From: Maritimibacter sp. 55A14
Lineage (GTDB): Bacteria; Pseudomonadota; Alphaproteobacteria; Rhodobacterales; Rhodobacteraceae
Reading direction: 5' to 3'
NCBI RefSeq assembly: GCF_003122205.1
Contig: NZ_QEYE01000001.1
Span: forward strand, 248,001-312,000
Length of the DNA stretch: 64,000 bases
Made by a program: the position numbers and the translations under genes. The notes beneath the pieces were generated by a model that was given only the letters and a program-made list of their open reading frames with translations, was not told the DNA's origin and ran no database searches. This document shows, piece after piece, positions 42,993 to 52,591 of this stretch (positions within the stretch are counted from its first letter, which is position 1; every line of letters begins with the position of its first letter).

Positions 42993-44300
42993 ATGACCTA
43001 CCACCCGAAATCCGAGTTTCTTCAGGTGATGACCGAGCGCGGCTATCTCGCCGATTGCACCGATCTGCAAGGCCTCGACAAGGCGCTCGCCGCCGGCGCG
43101 CTGCCCGGCTATATCGGCTTCGACGCGACCGCCCGCTCGCTGCATGTGGGCTCGCTCATCCAGATCATGATGCTGCGCTGGCTGCAGAAGACCGGCCACA
43201 AGCCGCTGGTGCTGATGGGCGGGGGCACCACCAAGGTGGGCGATCCCAGCTTCCGCGCCGACGAGCGCCCGCTGCTGACCCAGGCGCAGATCAACGACAA
43301 CATTGCCGGCATCCGCGCGGTCTTCGCCTCCTATATCGACTTCGGCGACGGGCCGACCGGCGCGGTCATGCTCGACAATTCCGAATGGCTCGACGGGCTC
43401 AACTACCTGGACTTTCTGCGCGATATCGGGCGGCATTTCTCGGTCAACCGGATGCTGGCCTTCGAGTCGGTCAAGTCGCGCATCGACCGCGAACAATCGC
43501 TGAGCTTCCTGGAATTCAACTACATGATCCTGCAGGCCTACGACTTCCTGGAGCTCTACCGCCGATTCGGCTGCCGGCTGCAGATGGGCGGCTCGGACCA
43601 GTGGGGCAACATCGTCAACGGCATCGACCTGACCCGCCGCGTGGCGGGGGCCGAGGTCTTCGGACTGACCTCGCCGCTACTGACCACGTCGGATGGCCGG
43701 AAGATGGGCAAATCGGCAGGTGGCGCGGTCTGGCTCGATGCGGGCATGCACTCGGTTTTCGATTTCTGGCAGTTCTGGCGCAACACCGCCGATGCCGATG
43801 TCGGGCGCTTCCTGAAGCTCTATACCGAACTGCCGCTCGACGAATGCGCGCGGCTGGGCGCGCTCGGGGGGGCGGAGATCAATACGGCCAAGATCGCGCT
43901 GGCCAATGCGGTGACGACGCTCGCCCACGGGGCCGAGGCCGCCAAGGCCGCCGAAGAGACGGCGCGCGAAGTCTTCGAGAAAGGGGTTTCTGGACCTATG
44001 TCTGCGCATGAGTCAGGCGAGGATGTGGCGTCAATTCAAGGGCGCGTTAGCAGCTTACCCACTCTGAAGCTCACACGGGAAGAACTTGGAAAAGGTCTGT
44101 CTATTGTCCAAGTCTTCGTCCGCTCGGGCCTGGCGAAATCCGGCAAGGACGCCAAGCGCCTGATCGCCGAGGGCGGCGCGCGGCTCAACGACGAACCGAT
44201 CACCGATCCGGGCCTCGTGCTCGACGCGGGCGCGCTGGCGCAGCCGGTCAAACTCTCCGCCGGCAAGAAACGCCACGCGCTCGTCACGCTGGACGGCTAG
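42993..44300 (+). CDS. tyrS: Tyrosyl-tRNA synthetase
   Basis: The protein has 435 residues. The class I HIGH-like motif lies in [16 protein letters not shown], the KMSKS-like motif is [10 protein letters not shown], and a C-terminal S4 domain runs from about residue 372 to 435. The ATG at 42993 fits the family start MTYHPKSEF; an ATG at 42978 is also possible. The linker before the S4 domain, roughly 43981-44113, has clearly different codon choice (TCT, TCA, ACT, TTA, AAA rich) from the rest of the gene, which suggests replacement or insertion of that segment. The reading frame is intact. Confidence 0.95.
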   Translation: MTYHPKSEFLQVMTERGYLADCTDLQGLDKALAAGALPGYIGFDATARSLHVGSLIQIMMLRWLQKTGHKPLVLMGGGTTKVGDPSFRADERPLLTQAQINDNIAGIRAVFASYIDFGDGPTGAVMLDNSEWLDGLNYLDFLRDIGRHFSVNRMLAFESVKSRIDREQSLSFLEFNYMILQAYDFLELYRRFGCRLQMGGSDQWGNIVNGIDLTRRVAGAEVFGLTSPLLTTSDGRKMGKSAGGAVWLDAGMHSVFDFWQFWRNTADADVGRFLKLYTELPLDECARLGALGGAEINTAKIALANAVTTLAHGAEAAKAAEETAREVFEKGVSGPMSAHESGEDVASIQGRVSSLPTLKLTREELGKGLSIVQVFVRSGLAKSGKDAKRLIAEGGARLNDEPITDPGLVLDAGALAQPVKLSAGKKRHALVTLDG

Positions 44301-44316
44301 GCGCACCCCCCCCCCT

Positions 44317-44338
44317 TTCATCTTTCCCCAAATACTCA
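44317..44338 (-). repeat. Dispersed intergenic repeat copy (tyrS-gapR gap)
   Basis: On the minus strand this reads TGAGTATTTGGGGAAAGATG plus AA, differing from 35379-35400 by one base. It lies between convergent genes. Confidence 0.5.
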
Positions 44339-44342
44339 CTTT

Positions 44343-44373
44343 CCCGGCGCCAGCCACAATCGGCGGCGCCGGG
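44343..44373 (-). terminator. Hairpin after gapR
   Basis: CCCGGCGCC (44343-44351) and GGCGCCGGG (44365-44373) pair perfectly around a 13-nt loop, 11 bp past the gapR stop and downstream of tyrS on the other strand. There is no U-run, so it is at best a weak or bidirectional terminator. Confidence 0.4.
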
Positions 44374-44383
44374 ACGGGGCGCC

Positions 44384-44647
44384 TTACATGCCAAGTGCCT
44401 CGCGGTAAAGCTCCAGGATCGCCTCTTCCTCGCTCAACTCCTGCGGGTCCTTCTTGCGCATCGCCACGACCTTGCGCAGCACGCGCGTGTCGTAGCCGCG
44501 CGCCTTGGCCTCGGCCATGACCTCCTTCTGCTGATCGGCGATGTCCTTCTTCTCGGCCTCCAGCCGCTCGAAGCGCTCCACGAAGGAGCGCAGCTCCTCC
44601 CGCGTCACGCGCGTGGTCTCCGAAATGCCGTCGCTCTCGTCGTTCAT
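44384..44647 (-). CDS. gapR: GapR/DUF2312 nucleoid-associated protein
   Basis: The 87-residue protein has the DUF2312 core [20 protein letters not shown], then [23 protein letters not shown], and ends in ELYREALGM, as GapR does. In Caulobacter GapR forms rings around overtwisted, AT-rich DNA and supports replication and topoisomerase action. The N-terminal helices are strongly coiled-coil. I start at the ATG at 44647. It lies 80 bp downstream of the sulfotransferase gene. Confidence 0.9.
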   Translation of the reverse strand: MNDESDGISETTRVTREELRSFVERFERLEAEKKDIADQQKEVMAEAKARGYDTRVLRKVVAMRKKDPQELSEEEAILELYREALGM

Positions 44648-44727
44648 CCTGCCTGTCCTCGTCTCTGTCGCGGACCCCGTTCCTAGAGCGCGCGCGCGCG
44701 CCCCGCAAGGCCCCCGAATGCGGGGTG

Positions 44728-46245
44728 TCACACCAGTCCCTCGAGACCCTCCAGCAGCGGCCCCAGATGGGCCTCATAGCGCCGCCAGTCCTGCGAGCTG
44801 CCGCGATAGACCGGCCGGCGGACCTGCGCGGCGCTGGCCGTGCTGACCGCGCGGGCCGAGCGGTGCGGTGCCAGGCAGGCCGCATCCCAGTCCAGCCCGC
44901 AGGCCGCCAGCAACCGCCGCGTGCCCGCCTCCGGGTCTTCGGTGAAGGCCTCGTAATCCAGATCGGCGATGCGGCCGGGCAGACACGCGTGCCAGCGCGC
45001 CATCAGATCGGCATACATCCGGTAATAGGCCGCGATATCGGCAAGGTCGCAGGCAAAACCCGCCCGCGCGCTGGCAAACCAGGTACGGAAGACCGACCAG
45101 CAGACGGCCCGCGCGTCGCGCCGCAGATGGATGACCGGGGCCTCGGGAAAGGCCGCGGCGATCAGCCCGGCCAGCAGGAAATTCTGCGGCATCTTGTCGG
45201 TGACGAACGCGCGCCCCGCGCCGCGCTGCGCCAGCCCGGCGAGATAGGCCTCGCGCAGCACTTCCAGGCCCGTGCGATCCGGCCCCGCGAAGCCCGGATC
45301 GGCGGCGGCGCGCAAGAGCGGCCCGGCCGAGCGGCTGAGCAGTTCCAGCTCGCCCTCGCCCGCCACGTCGCGGTGGCAGGCCAGGACCTGTTCGATCAGC
45401 GTGGTGCCCGATCGCGGCATTCCGACGATGAAGATCGGACAAGGCGCGGCGCGGCGGCGCGGCGCCAGCGGCGGGGCGGTCAGCCGCGCTGCCCGGTCGA
45501 AGAGCGCACGGTCGGCCTCGATCCGGTAGTCCAGCGCGGATTTGCGCAGCGCGCCGGCACGGGCGAAATGATCGAAGGCCGCCGCCGTCTCGCCCAGATC
45601 GTCGTGCGCCTTGCCCAGCGCGTGATGGAGCATCGCCCGGCCGGTGGCGTCGCGGCCCGGATCGGCGGCAAGCGCTTCCATCCGGTCGAGCCGCGAATCG
45701 CCGGGCTGTGCGGGTGCCACGAGCCCCAGCGCCATATGCGCGGCGGCATGATCCGGATCGGCTGCCAACGCGCGCCGGTACGCCTCGGCGGCTTCCGCCA
45801 TCCGGCCCAGATCCTGGAGCGCGACCCCCATCCCGAACTGCGCCGCGGCGCGTTCGGGCGCAAGCTCGGCGGCGCGGCGGTGGCTCTCCAGCGCCGCCTC
45901 CGCCCGGCCCGCCAGGCGCTGCACATCGCCCAGCCGGCTCAGCACCCGCGCGTCGCCCGGCGCCAGGCGCAGCGCCTCATCGAGGCTCGCGATCGCGGCC
46001 AGGTGCCAGGCCCCCGCACTCAGCTTCTCGCCGAGTCCGTAATGGGCGCGCGCCGCGTCGGGCTCGGCGTTGAGCGCGCGCAATTCGGCCAGCACCTTGC
46101 GGTTGCGCGGGAAGCGTTCCAGCACTGCGGCCAGCAGGTCGAACGCAGCCTGCGGGTCGCCCTCGCGGGCAAGCCGCCGGGCGCGCGGCACCGCCTGCGC
46201 AACATTGGGAAGCGGTCCGGCCATCCTGCCCTGCCCCGTCTGCAA
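44728..46245 (-). CDS. TPR-sulfotransferase fusion protein
   Basis: The protein has 505 residues. The N-terminal half (about 15-230) has TPR units such as [23 protein letters not shown] and [23 protein letters not shown]. The C-terminal half (about 265-500) is a sulfotransferase domain with the PAPS 5'-phosphosulfate loop [17 protein letters not shown] and the 3'-phosphate motif [18 protein letters not shown]. Such fusions may sulfate a protein or glycan bound by the TPR part; the acceptor is unknown. A start at Met8 (46224) is possible. Confidence 0.85.
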   Translation of the reverse strand: MQTGQGRMAGPLPNVAQAVPRARRLAREGDPQAAFDLLAAVLERFPRNRKVLAELRALNAEPDAARAHYGLGEKLSAGAWHLAAIASLDEALRLAPGDARVLSRLGDVQRLAGRAEAALESHRRAAELAPERAAAQFGMGVALQDLGRMAEAAEAYRRALAADPDHAAAHMALGLVAPAQPGDSRLDRMEALAADPGRDATGRAMLHHALGKAHDDLGETAAAFDHFARAGALRKSALDYRIEADRALFDRAARLTAPPLAPRRRAAPCPIFIVGMPRSGTTLIEQVLACHRDVAGEGELELLSRSAGPLLRAAADPGFAGPDRTGLEVLREAYLAGLAQRGAGRAFVTDKMPQNFLLAGLIAAAFPEAPVIHLRRDARAVCWSVFRTWFASARAGFACDLADIAAYYRMYADLMARWHACLPGRIADLDYEAFTEDPEAGTRRLLAACGLDWDAACLAPHRSARAVSTASAAQVRRPVYRGSSQDWRRYEAHLGPLLEGLEGLV

Positions 46246-46341
46246 TTCTTTGCCGGGCCGAACGTAGGGTCAGGCCCCGTTATCTGCAACCCGCCAGCGC
46301 GGATGCTTGCGCGCGAACCGGCGGCGGGGTATTGGCGGGCC

Positions 46342-46557
46342 ATGGAATGGCTCGTCTATATCGGCGCGGTTTTCGCGCTCGCCGGGTTCGGCCTGCTGGT
46401 CTGGTGCATCCTGCGTGTGGCCCGGGCGCGGCGCGCCAACCTCTCCGACGAGGCGCTGCGCGCCGAGGTGCAGAAGGTGGTGGCTCCCAATCTGGGCGCG
46501 CTCTTTCTGTCGGCTCTGGGGCTGATGATGATCGTGGTGGGCCTCTTTCTGAACTGA
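46342..46557 (+). CDS. Small membrane protein, two helices
   Basis: The 71-residue protein has a hydrophobic segment at about 3-25, a basic turn (RVARARRANLSDEALRAEVQ) and a second hydrophobic segment at about 50-70 ending in FLN. The N-out/C-out topology follows from the positive loop. It is convergent with an alpha/beta hydrolase gene, 4 bp away. I recognise no family. Confidence 0.6.
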   Translation: MEWLVYIGAVFALAGFGLLVWCILRVARARRANLSDEALRAEVQKVVAPNLGALFLSALGLMMIVVGLFLN

Positions 46558-46561
46558 CCGC

Positions 46562-47551
46562 TCAGAGCCCCGCCACCCAATCCAGTATCTCCGCGACCAT
46601 CGGTCCGGTCTGGCCGGGGCTCAGGATGTCGCCGGCGATGACATGGGCGAACGGGTCGTCGCCCATCCCCATGCGGCGCGGAGCGACCGTCACCGGTCCG
46701 CCCCAGCGCCCTGCCACCAGCCGGGCCGCGGCCGGGTCCACCACCTGGTCCGCGTCGGAGAAGGTGAAGAAGGCGGGCAACGCGAGCGCGGAGTAGTCGC
46801 GCGCCCGCGCTTCGGCCACCATCGCGGCCATCGGCACCAGCGCCTCGGTGGGATAGCGCGTGGTCCAGTAGCGGGCGTGGGCGTCGTTCTGCGCCGCGAA
46901 GCTCCGCTCCGCGCCTGCGATCAGTGGCACCCAGCGACGCGCGTAAGGCAGGGTTAGCAGCGCGGCGGCCGGGTTCTGCACCCGGAAGTTGGGCGAGACG
47001 AAGACAAGCGCGTCGATCTTATTGGCCAGGTCGGGCTCCGTCGTGGCGAGCGCGGCCAGCGTGGCCCCGGTGGAGGTGGCAAGCACCAGCACCCGGTCGC
47101 CCAACCGCCGGCCGATGGCCAGCGCCTCTTCCGCGTCACGCCACCAGGCTGCGACTCTGGCTTCGGCCAGCGCCGCCCCGCCGCGCCCGTGTCCGGCGAG
47201 CCGCGCGAAATAGAGATTGGCGCCCAGCCCTTCGGCGAGCCTGTCGGGCACCGGGCGAATCTCCTGCGAGGTGGCCGAGAAACCGTGCAGATAGACCACC
47301 GCCCAGCCAGTGCGCGCGCCGGGCTCTCCGGCCCAGAGGACGTGCTTTTCCGTACCGGACGTGATGTCGGTGAACCGCGCCTCCCGCCCCGCCAGATAGG
47401 CGTCAATGTCGGCGCCGATCACGGCCGGGTCGAAGGCCGGGCCGCGCGCCACCGGCTCTCGCGGCCCGTAGAGCGCCAGCAGCACGCCGGCGAGCGCAAG
47501 CGCGGCGAGAGCGACCAGCGCGCCCTTCAGGACGCGGCGCAACGCGCTCAT
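46562..47551 (-). CDS. Membrane-anchored alpha/beta hydrolase
   Basis: The 329-residue protein has an N-terminal signal anchor (VLKGALVALAALALAGVLLAL, about 7-28). The hydrolase fold then shows the oxyanion region VVYLHGFSATSQEI, nucleophile motif LATSTGA (Ser in place of a strict GxSxG), acid TFSDADQVVDP and a probable His near FAHVIAGD. It overlaps the next upstream hydrolase gene by ATGA, so two hydrolases are co-translated. The substrate is unknown; lipase or esterase activity at the membrane is likely from the family. Confidence 0.78.
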   Translation of the reverse strand: MSALRRVLKGALVALAALALAGVLLALYGPREPVARGPAFDPAVIGADIDAYLAGREARFTDITSGTEKHVLWAGEPGARTGWAVVYLHGFSATSQEIRPVPDRLAEGLGANLYFARLAGHGRGGAALAEARVAAWWRDAEEALAIGRRLGDRVLVLATSTGATLAALATTEPDLANKIDALVFVSPNFRVQNPAAALLTLPYARRWVPLIAGAERSFAAQNDAHARYWTTRYPTEALVPMAAMVAEARARDYSALALPAFFTFSDADQVVDPAAARLVAGRWGGPVTVAPRRMGMGDDPFAHVIAGDILSPGQTGPMVAEILDWVAGL

Positions 47552-48297
47552 CCGGCGCGCTCGAGCACTTCGGCCAGGCTCTGCTCGATCAGCATCAGGC
47601 ATTCGGGGTCCGAGAAGCGGTGATCGGCGCCCTTCACCAGCGTCAGCCGGATATCCCCGCCGTCGGCATGGTCGAGAAGCCTGAGTGCGACCGAGATGTC
47701 CACATCGGCATCCGCCGTTCCTTGCAGCAGCCGCACCGGAAAGGGCAGCGCCAGCGGGGCGCGCAGCACCAGATGTGCGCGCCCGTCCTCGATCAGGCGG
47801 CGGGTGATGCGGTAGGGCTCGTCGGAATAGTCGGAGGGCATGTCCACATGGCCCGTATCCATCAGCGCCGCGCGCTGCGCGGCATCGAAACCCGCCCACA
47901 TGCTGTCCTCGGTGAAATCCGGCGCGGCGGCGATGCCGAGCATCCCGGCGATGCGGCCGGGCCGTGCCTTCGCGGCCAGGAGCGCGATCCAGCCACCCAT
48001 CGAAGAGCCGACCAGTACCTGCGGCCCCTCGGTCAGCGCGTCGATGGCTGCGACCGCGTCCTCGGCCCAGTCGCCGATGGCCCCTTCCAGGAAAACGCCG
48101 GAGGACTGCCCGTGGCCCGAATAGTCGAGCCGCAGAAAGCTTCGGCCCATCGCGCGCACCCAGGCTTCGAGATGGAGCGCCTTGGTGCCCTCCATGTCCG
48201 AGCGGAAGCCGCCCAGAAAGACCACGCCGGGGCCGGAACCCGAACTCTGCTCATAGGCGATGTGCCGGCCCTGCGGCGTGTCGAGAAATTGCGGCAT
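47548..48297 (-). CDS. Alpha/beta hydrolase, ABHD10-like
   Basis: The 249-residue cytoplasmic protein contains GVVFLGGFRSDMEGTKALHLE, then nucleophile GSSMGGWIALLAA, acid GTADADVDI and His in KGADHRFSDPE. GGFRSDM and LDYSGHGQSSG are typical of the ABHD10-like group. It is first of a two-gene unit with the anchored hydrolase. The substrate is unknown; carboxylic ester or acyl thioester hydrolysis is expected. Confidence 0.83.
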   Translation of the reverse strand: MPQFLDTPQGRHIAYEQSSGSGPGVVFLGGFRSDMEGTKALHLEAWVRAMGRSFLRLDYSGHGQSSGVFLEGAIGDWAEDAVAAIDALTEGPQVLVGSSMGGWIALLAAKARPGRIAGMLGIAAAPDFTEDSMWAGFDAAQRAALMDTGHVDMPSDYSDEPYRITRRLIEDGRAHLVLRAPLALPFPVRLLQGTADADVDISVALRLLDHADGGDIRLTLVKGADHRFSDPECLMLIEQSLAEVLERAG

Positions 48298-48378
48298 GCG
48301 GCCCTCCCCGGCGCTGGCTTCTTCCAGTGCCGCGGAGCCTAGCGCGCCGGGCGCGCGCCGCGCAACAGCGCCCCGGCG

Positions 48379-49263
48379 TCAGCCCGCGCCGACCTTCCGC
48401 GCCTCGGCCGGGAGGGCGGCGCGCATCGCGTCGGTCAGCCGCTCCAGCCCGCGCTCCTCCAACTGACGTATACGTTCCTTGGAGACACCCATCTGCACAC
48501 CCAGTTCCGACAGGGTCGGCGGATCCTCCGTCAGGCGGCGTGCAACGACGATGCTGCGCTCGCGCTCCGGCAGGGTCCCGAGCGCATCTTCCAGCGCGTC
48601 GTGAAGCCGCGCACGGTGGCTGCGCTCCATCACCTCGTCGGCGCCCAGCGGCGTCTCGTCCTCCAGCAGGTCGAGCCATTCGCGCCCGTCCTCGTCGGCG
48701 CGCTGCGGCGCGTTGAGCGACATGTCCGGTCCGGACATGCGCCCGAGCATGTCGCGCACCTGCTCCTCGGGCACGTTGAGCTCCCGCGCGATGGCGCCGA
48801 CCGGGTCGCGGGCGGCGGGGCTGTCGGGGTCGTCGGCGGCGCGGCGTTCGATCTGCGCGCGCACGCGGCCCAGATTGAAGAAGATCGACTTCTGCGGCGC
48901 CGTGGTGCCGGTGCGCACGATCGACCAGTTGCGCAGGACGTAGTCGCGAATCGACGCCTTCACCCACCAGCTTGCATAGGTGGAGAAACGCGCGCCGTGG
49001 TCCGGGTCGAACTTTTCGGCCGCCTTGAGCAGGCCGAGATTGGCCTGTTGCAGCAGGTCCTCCTGCGACAGCCCGTAGCGGCGGAACCCACGCGCCAGTG
49101 ACACCGCCAGCCGCCCATAGGCATTGATCAGGCGGTGCAGCGCGGCCTCGTCGTGCTCGTCACGCCAGGCGCGCGCCAAGCGCTGCTCGGTTTCGGCATC
49201 GAGCATTTCCGTAGCCATCGCCTGCTTGCGGAAATCGCGATCCGCGCTGACATGCATGTTCAT
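48379..49263 (-). CDS. rpoH: RNA polymerase sigma-32-type factor (RpoH family)
   Basis: The 294-residue protein has region 2 LINAYGRLAVSLARGFRRYG, GLLKAAEKFDPDHGARFSTYASWWVKASIRDYVLRNWSIVRTGT and an RpoH-box-like QKSIFFNLGRVRAQ. It has a region 3 linker and region 4 LTEDPPTLSELGVQMGVSKERIRQLEERGLERL. Rhodobacterales often carry two rpoH genes, and this one, with its Met/Ala-rich start and diverged RpoH box, resembles the second (RpoHII) type used in oxidative stress. It is divergent from the MarR gene across 65 bp. Confidence 0.88.
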   Translation of the reverse strand: MNMHVSADRDFRKQAMATEMLDAETEQRLARAWRDEHDEAALHRLINAYGRLAVSLARGFRRYGLSQEDLLQQANLGLLKAAEKFDPDHGARFSTYASWWVKASIRDYVLRNWSIVRTGTTAPQKSIFFNLGRVRAQIERRAADDPDSPAARDPVGAIARELNVPEEQVRDMLGRMSGPDMSLNAPQRADEDGREWLDLLEDETPLGADEVMERSHRARLHDALEDALGTLPERERSIVVARRLTEDPPTLSELGVQMGVSKERIRQLEERGLERLTDAMRAALPAEARKVGAG

Positions 49264-49328
49264 GGCGTTTCCCCCGGAGTTAGTAGCGTGTCGAAACTAT
49301 TTCCCAAAGCGCCGGTCTTGTCAAGATA

Positions 49329-49931
49329 ATGTCGGAACGCTATTTCACCGTCATGACAGCGTCACGCAGGGCGGCGCATTGCGCCGAGTTGATCATCCAT
49401 CTTGCCCGGCTCGCCCAGAGCGGCGAGACCGATCCGCGCCTGACGCCAGCACAATGGACGGCGCTGCGCTATTTCGCGCGCGCCAACCGGTTCTCCCGGA
49501 CGCCATCGGCCTTTTCCAGCTTTCACGCCACCACGCGCGGGACCGCCTCGCAGACCGTGAAATCGCTGGTTGCGCTGGGGCTGCTCGAAGGCCAACGCAG
49601 CGAGGCGGACGGGCGTTCCACGCTCTTCGAGCTGACCGCGACGGGGCACGCGCTGCTGGAGCGCGATCCGCTCTGCTGCCTGACCGCGGCGCTGGACGGG
49701 CTCGCGCCCGAGACCCGCGCCGCCCTGCTGGACGGGTTGCGCGACGTGCAGACCGGGCTGGCTTCCGCCCGCGGGACCGAGCATTTCGGCACCTGCGGCG
49801 ATTGCTGCCACCGCGAGAAATCCTCGGGCGGGGGATGCTACTGCGCCTCGGTGCTCGCGACCGTGCCCGAGGGTGAGGAAGGCAAGCTCTGTATCGGCTT
49901 CGCGCCGCGCGGCGGCAGCGGGCCGGCATGA
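49329..49931 (+). CDS. MarR-family regulator with C-terminal cysteine cluster
   Basis: The protein has 200 residues. The winged helix covers about residues 20-125: LTPAQWTALRYFARANRFSR, then STFHATTRGTASQTVKSLVALGLLEGQRSEADGRS-type elements. The tail has six Cys (156, 159, 160, 170, 172, 188), with CGDCC and CYC patterns suited to binding a metal or an iron-sulfur cluster. There is no clear ribosome-binding site before the ATG at 49329; an ATG at 49353 is an alternative. The next gene overlaps by ATGA. Confidence 0.82.
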   Translation: MSERYFTVMTASRRAAHCAELIIHLARLAQSGETDPRLTPAQWTALRYFARANRFSRTPSAFSSFHATTRGTASQTVKSLVALGLLEGQRSEADGRSTLFELTATGHALLERDPLCCLTAALDGLAPETRAALLDGLRDVQTGLASARGTEHFGTCGDCCHREKSSGGGCYCASVLATVPEGEEGKLCIGFAPRGGSGPA

Positions 49932-50254
49932 CGGAAACCCTGCCGAACCGGCTGCGCGCGTATGTCATGGGCCTGAAACGCCGGGATCTGCCAATCGCTT
50001 ACGCCGCACTGGCGCAGGCGCTTGACGTGCCGGGTCCGGGCCGGATCGCCCGGCTGGGCGCGGCGCTGGAGACGTTGATGGCCGAAGATCAGGCCGCCGA
50101 GCGGCCCTTCCTGGCCGCGCTCGTGATCAGCCGCAGCGGCAGCGGCATCCCGGCGCCGGGATATTTCGACGCCGCCACCGCCCTGCGCGGCACACCCGAT
50201 CACGACCACGCGGCCGAGATGGCCGCGGCCCTGCGCCATTATTTCACGGGCTGA
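49928..50254 (+). CDS. Hypothetical protein coupled to the MarR gene
   Basis: The 108-residue, Ala/Leu-rich protein starts in the MarR stop codon (ATGA). It shows RLRAYVMGLKRRDLPIAYAALAQALDVPGPGRIARLGAALE, which looks like a helix-turn-helix or MGMT/alkyltransferase-like layout, but I cannot assign it. ERPFLAALVISRSGSGIPAPGYF is the most striking part. Coupled expression suggests a partner or target of the MarR regulator. Confidence 0.65.
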   Translation: MTETLPNRLRAYVMGLKRRDLPIAYAALAQALDVPGPGRIARLGAALETLMAEDQAAERPFLAALVISRSGSGIPAPGYFDAATALRGTPDHDHAAEMAAALRHYFTG

Positions 50255-50367
50255 CTGACGCGAAGGCGCGTTGACTTCCCGCGCCGGTCCGTCCAAAAAC
50301 CCTTCCCGACACATCTGACCCGCAACCGGGCGTTTCGTAGGCGCCAAACCGACGAGGAGACAGGCCG

Positions 50368-52314
50368 ATGGCCGATATTTCCCTGACATTTCCAGATGGC
50401 AACGCGCGCAGCTTCCCGCAGGGCGTCACCCCCGCCGATGTCGCAGCCGAGATATCCAAGTCACTGGCCAAGAAGGCGATCTCGGCCACCGTGAACGGGC
50501 GGCACTGGGATCTGCAATGGCCGATCGAGGACGACGCGACGATCGCAATCCACACGATGAAGGATGAAGATCAGGCCAATGAGCTGATCCGCCACGATCT
50601 GGCCCATGTCATGGCCCGCGCAGTGCAGGAGCTCTGGCCGGACGTCAAAGTCACCATCGGCCCGGTCATCCGGAACGGCTGGTATTACGATTTCGACCGC
50701 GAGGAGCCCTTCACCCCTGAAGACCTGGGCGCGATCGAAAGGAAAATGAAGGAAATCATCAACCTGCGCGATCCCGTCAGGACCGAGGTCTGGGACCGCG
50801 ACCGCGCGATCCAGCACTACAGGGACACCGGCGAGCCCTTCAAGGTCGAACTGATCGAGGCGATCCCCGAGGGCGAACCGGTGCGCATGTACTGGCACGG
50901 CCACTGGCAGGATCTGTGCCGCGGCCCGCATCTGCAGCACACCGGCCAACTGCCCGCCGACGCCTTCAAGCTGATGAGCGTGGCGGGCGCCTATTGGCGC
51001 GGCGATTCCAACCGCCCGATGCTGCAGCGGATCTACGGCGTGGGCTTCACCGGCAAGGAAAAGCTCAAGGCGTATCTGACCTTCCTCGAAGAGGCCGAGA
51101 AACGCGACCACCGCAGGTTGGGCCGCGAGATGGAGCTGTTTCACTTCCAGGAAGAAGCGCCCGGCATGGTGTTCTGGCATCCCAACGGATGGTCGATCTA
51201 CCGCACGCTCGAAGACTACATGCGGCGCAAGCTGGACCGTGCCGGTTATCGCGAGATCAACACACCTCAGGTCGTCGACCGCAAGCTGTGGGAGGCCAGC
51301 GGGCACTGGGACAAATACCGCGAGAACATGTACATCACGGAGATCGACGAAGAGCACGCGAATGAAAAACGCGTCAACGCCCTGAAGCCGATGAACTGCC
51401 CCTGCCATGTGCAGATCTTCAACCAGGGCATCAAATCCTACCGCGATCTGCCGCTGCGGCTGGCCGAGTTCGGATCGTGCCATCGGTACGAGGCGCATGG
51501 CGCGCTGCACGGGCTGATGCGGGTGCGCGGGTTTACGCAGGATGACGCGCATATCTTCTGCACCGAGGACCAGATCGAGGACGAATGCAGCAAGTTCATA
51601 GACCTGCTGGGTTCGATATACAGCGACATGGGATTCTCGAAGTTCGACATCAAGTTGTCGACCCGCCCCGAGGTGCGTGTGGGCTCGGACGCGGTCTGGG
51701 ACAAGGCCGAAGCGGCCCTGGAAAAGGCGATCCTGTCGGTGCGCAACGATTACGAGCTCGACCCCGGCGAAGGCGCCTTCTATGGACCGAAACTGGATTT
51801 CAAGCTGACCGACGCGATCGGGCGGGAATGGCAATGCGGCACCTTCCAGGCCGATTTCAACCTGCCCGAGCGGCTGGACGCGACCTATGTGGGCGAGGAC
51901 GGCGCAAAGCACCGCCCGGTGATGCTGCACCGCGCGATCCTGGGCAGTTTCGAGCGTTTCCTGGGCATCCTGATCGAGAACCATGCCGGGCGGCTGCCGC
52001 TCTGGCTGGCGCCTCGGCAGGTCGTGGTGGCCTCCATCGTCTCGGACGCCGATCCCTTCGTGGATGAGGTCGTGGCGGCGCTCACGGCCACCGGGCTGCG
52101 GGCCGAGGCCGACACCCGCAACGAGAAGATCAACTACAAGGTGCGGGAGCATTCGCTGGGCAAGGTGCCGGTGATCCTGGCTGTCGGCGCGCGCGAGGTC
52201 GAGGCGCGCAGCGTCTCGATGCGGCGGCTGGGCGACAACCGTTCCGAAGTGGTGGCGCTGGAGGACGTGGTCGCGCATCTGGCCGCGGAGGCCCGCCCGC
52301 CCGACCTGCGCTGA
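50368..52314 (+). CDS. thrS: Threonyl-tRNA synthetase
   Basis: The protein has 648 residues. An N-terminal TGS domain (about 1-62) is followed by an editing domain with [20 protein letters not shown] and a class II catalytic core with the zinc-binding [37 protein letters not shown], then an anticodon-binding domain (about 540-645). GGAGACAGGCC precedes the ATG. It stands alone on its strand after a 113-bp gap. Confidence 0.97.
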   Translation: MADISLTFPDGNARSFPQGVTPADVAAEISKSLAKKAISATVNGRHWDLQWPIEDDATIAIHTMKDEDQANELIRHDLAHVMARAVQELWPDVKVTIGPVIRNGWYYDFDREEPFTPEDLGAIERKMKEIINLRDPVRTEVWDRDRAIQHYRDTGEPFKVELIEAIPEGEPVRMYWHGHWQDLCRGPHLQHTGQLPADAFKLMSVAGAYWRGDSNRPMLQRIYGVGFTGKEKLKAYLTFLEEAEKRDHRRLGREMELFHFQEEAPGMVFWHPNGWSIYRTLEDYMRRKLDRAGYREINTPQVVDRKLWEASGHWDKYRENMYITEIDEEHANEKRVNALKPMNCPCHVQIFNQGIKSYRDLPLRLAEFGSCHRYEAHGALHGLMRVRGFTQDDAHIFCTEDQIEDECSKFIDLLGSIYSDMGFSKFDIKLSTRPEVRVGSDAVWDKAEAALEKAILSVRNDYELDPGEGAFYGPKLDFKLTDAIGREWQCGTFQADFNLPERLDATYVGEDGAKHRPVMLHRAILGSFERFLGILIENHAGRLPLWLAPRQVVVASIVSDADPFVDEVVAALTATGLRAEADTRNEKINYKVREHSLGKVPVILAVGAREVEARSVSMRRLGDNRSEVVALEDVVAHLAAEARPPDLR

Positions 52315-52591
52315 CGCGCCGGGCACAAAAAAGGCCGGGAATATGCATGCAAGCCCCTTACCGGCTGCGTTGTGGATCGCGACTGGCTTCAGGCGCGATC
52401 TGCAACCGCGCACTGACTGCTTTGAGCCACAGTGCTTGGTGCTGCGCTATGCATGAATGTCCATTTTAAGAAGAACTGCCTTTAACCGTAACCGCGTGCT
52501 TAATCTAGGGGGTACGTCTTAAAGATGCCAAATTGGATGACTAATGTCATGGCCGAAGAAATGCGTTGAATAACAACCGACAGGCGATGAC
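52315..52591. other. AT-richer intergenic stretch after thrS
   Basis: I see no gene here. Base composition drops from the thrS level toward about half AT, especially from 52440 on. An inverted repeat ATGAC-TAAT-GTCAT lies at 52537-52550, upstream of the orphan gene, and may be part of its promoter. No terminator with a U-run is obvious for thrS. Confidence 0.45.

Noticed and set aside
50461-52413. Long minus-strand open frame opposite thrS
   Set aside because: thrS is unmistakable on the plus strand. The antisense frame has no recognisable domain.
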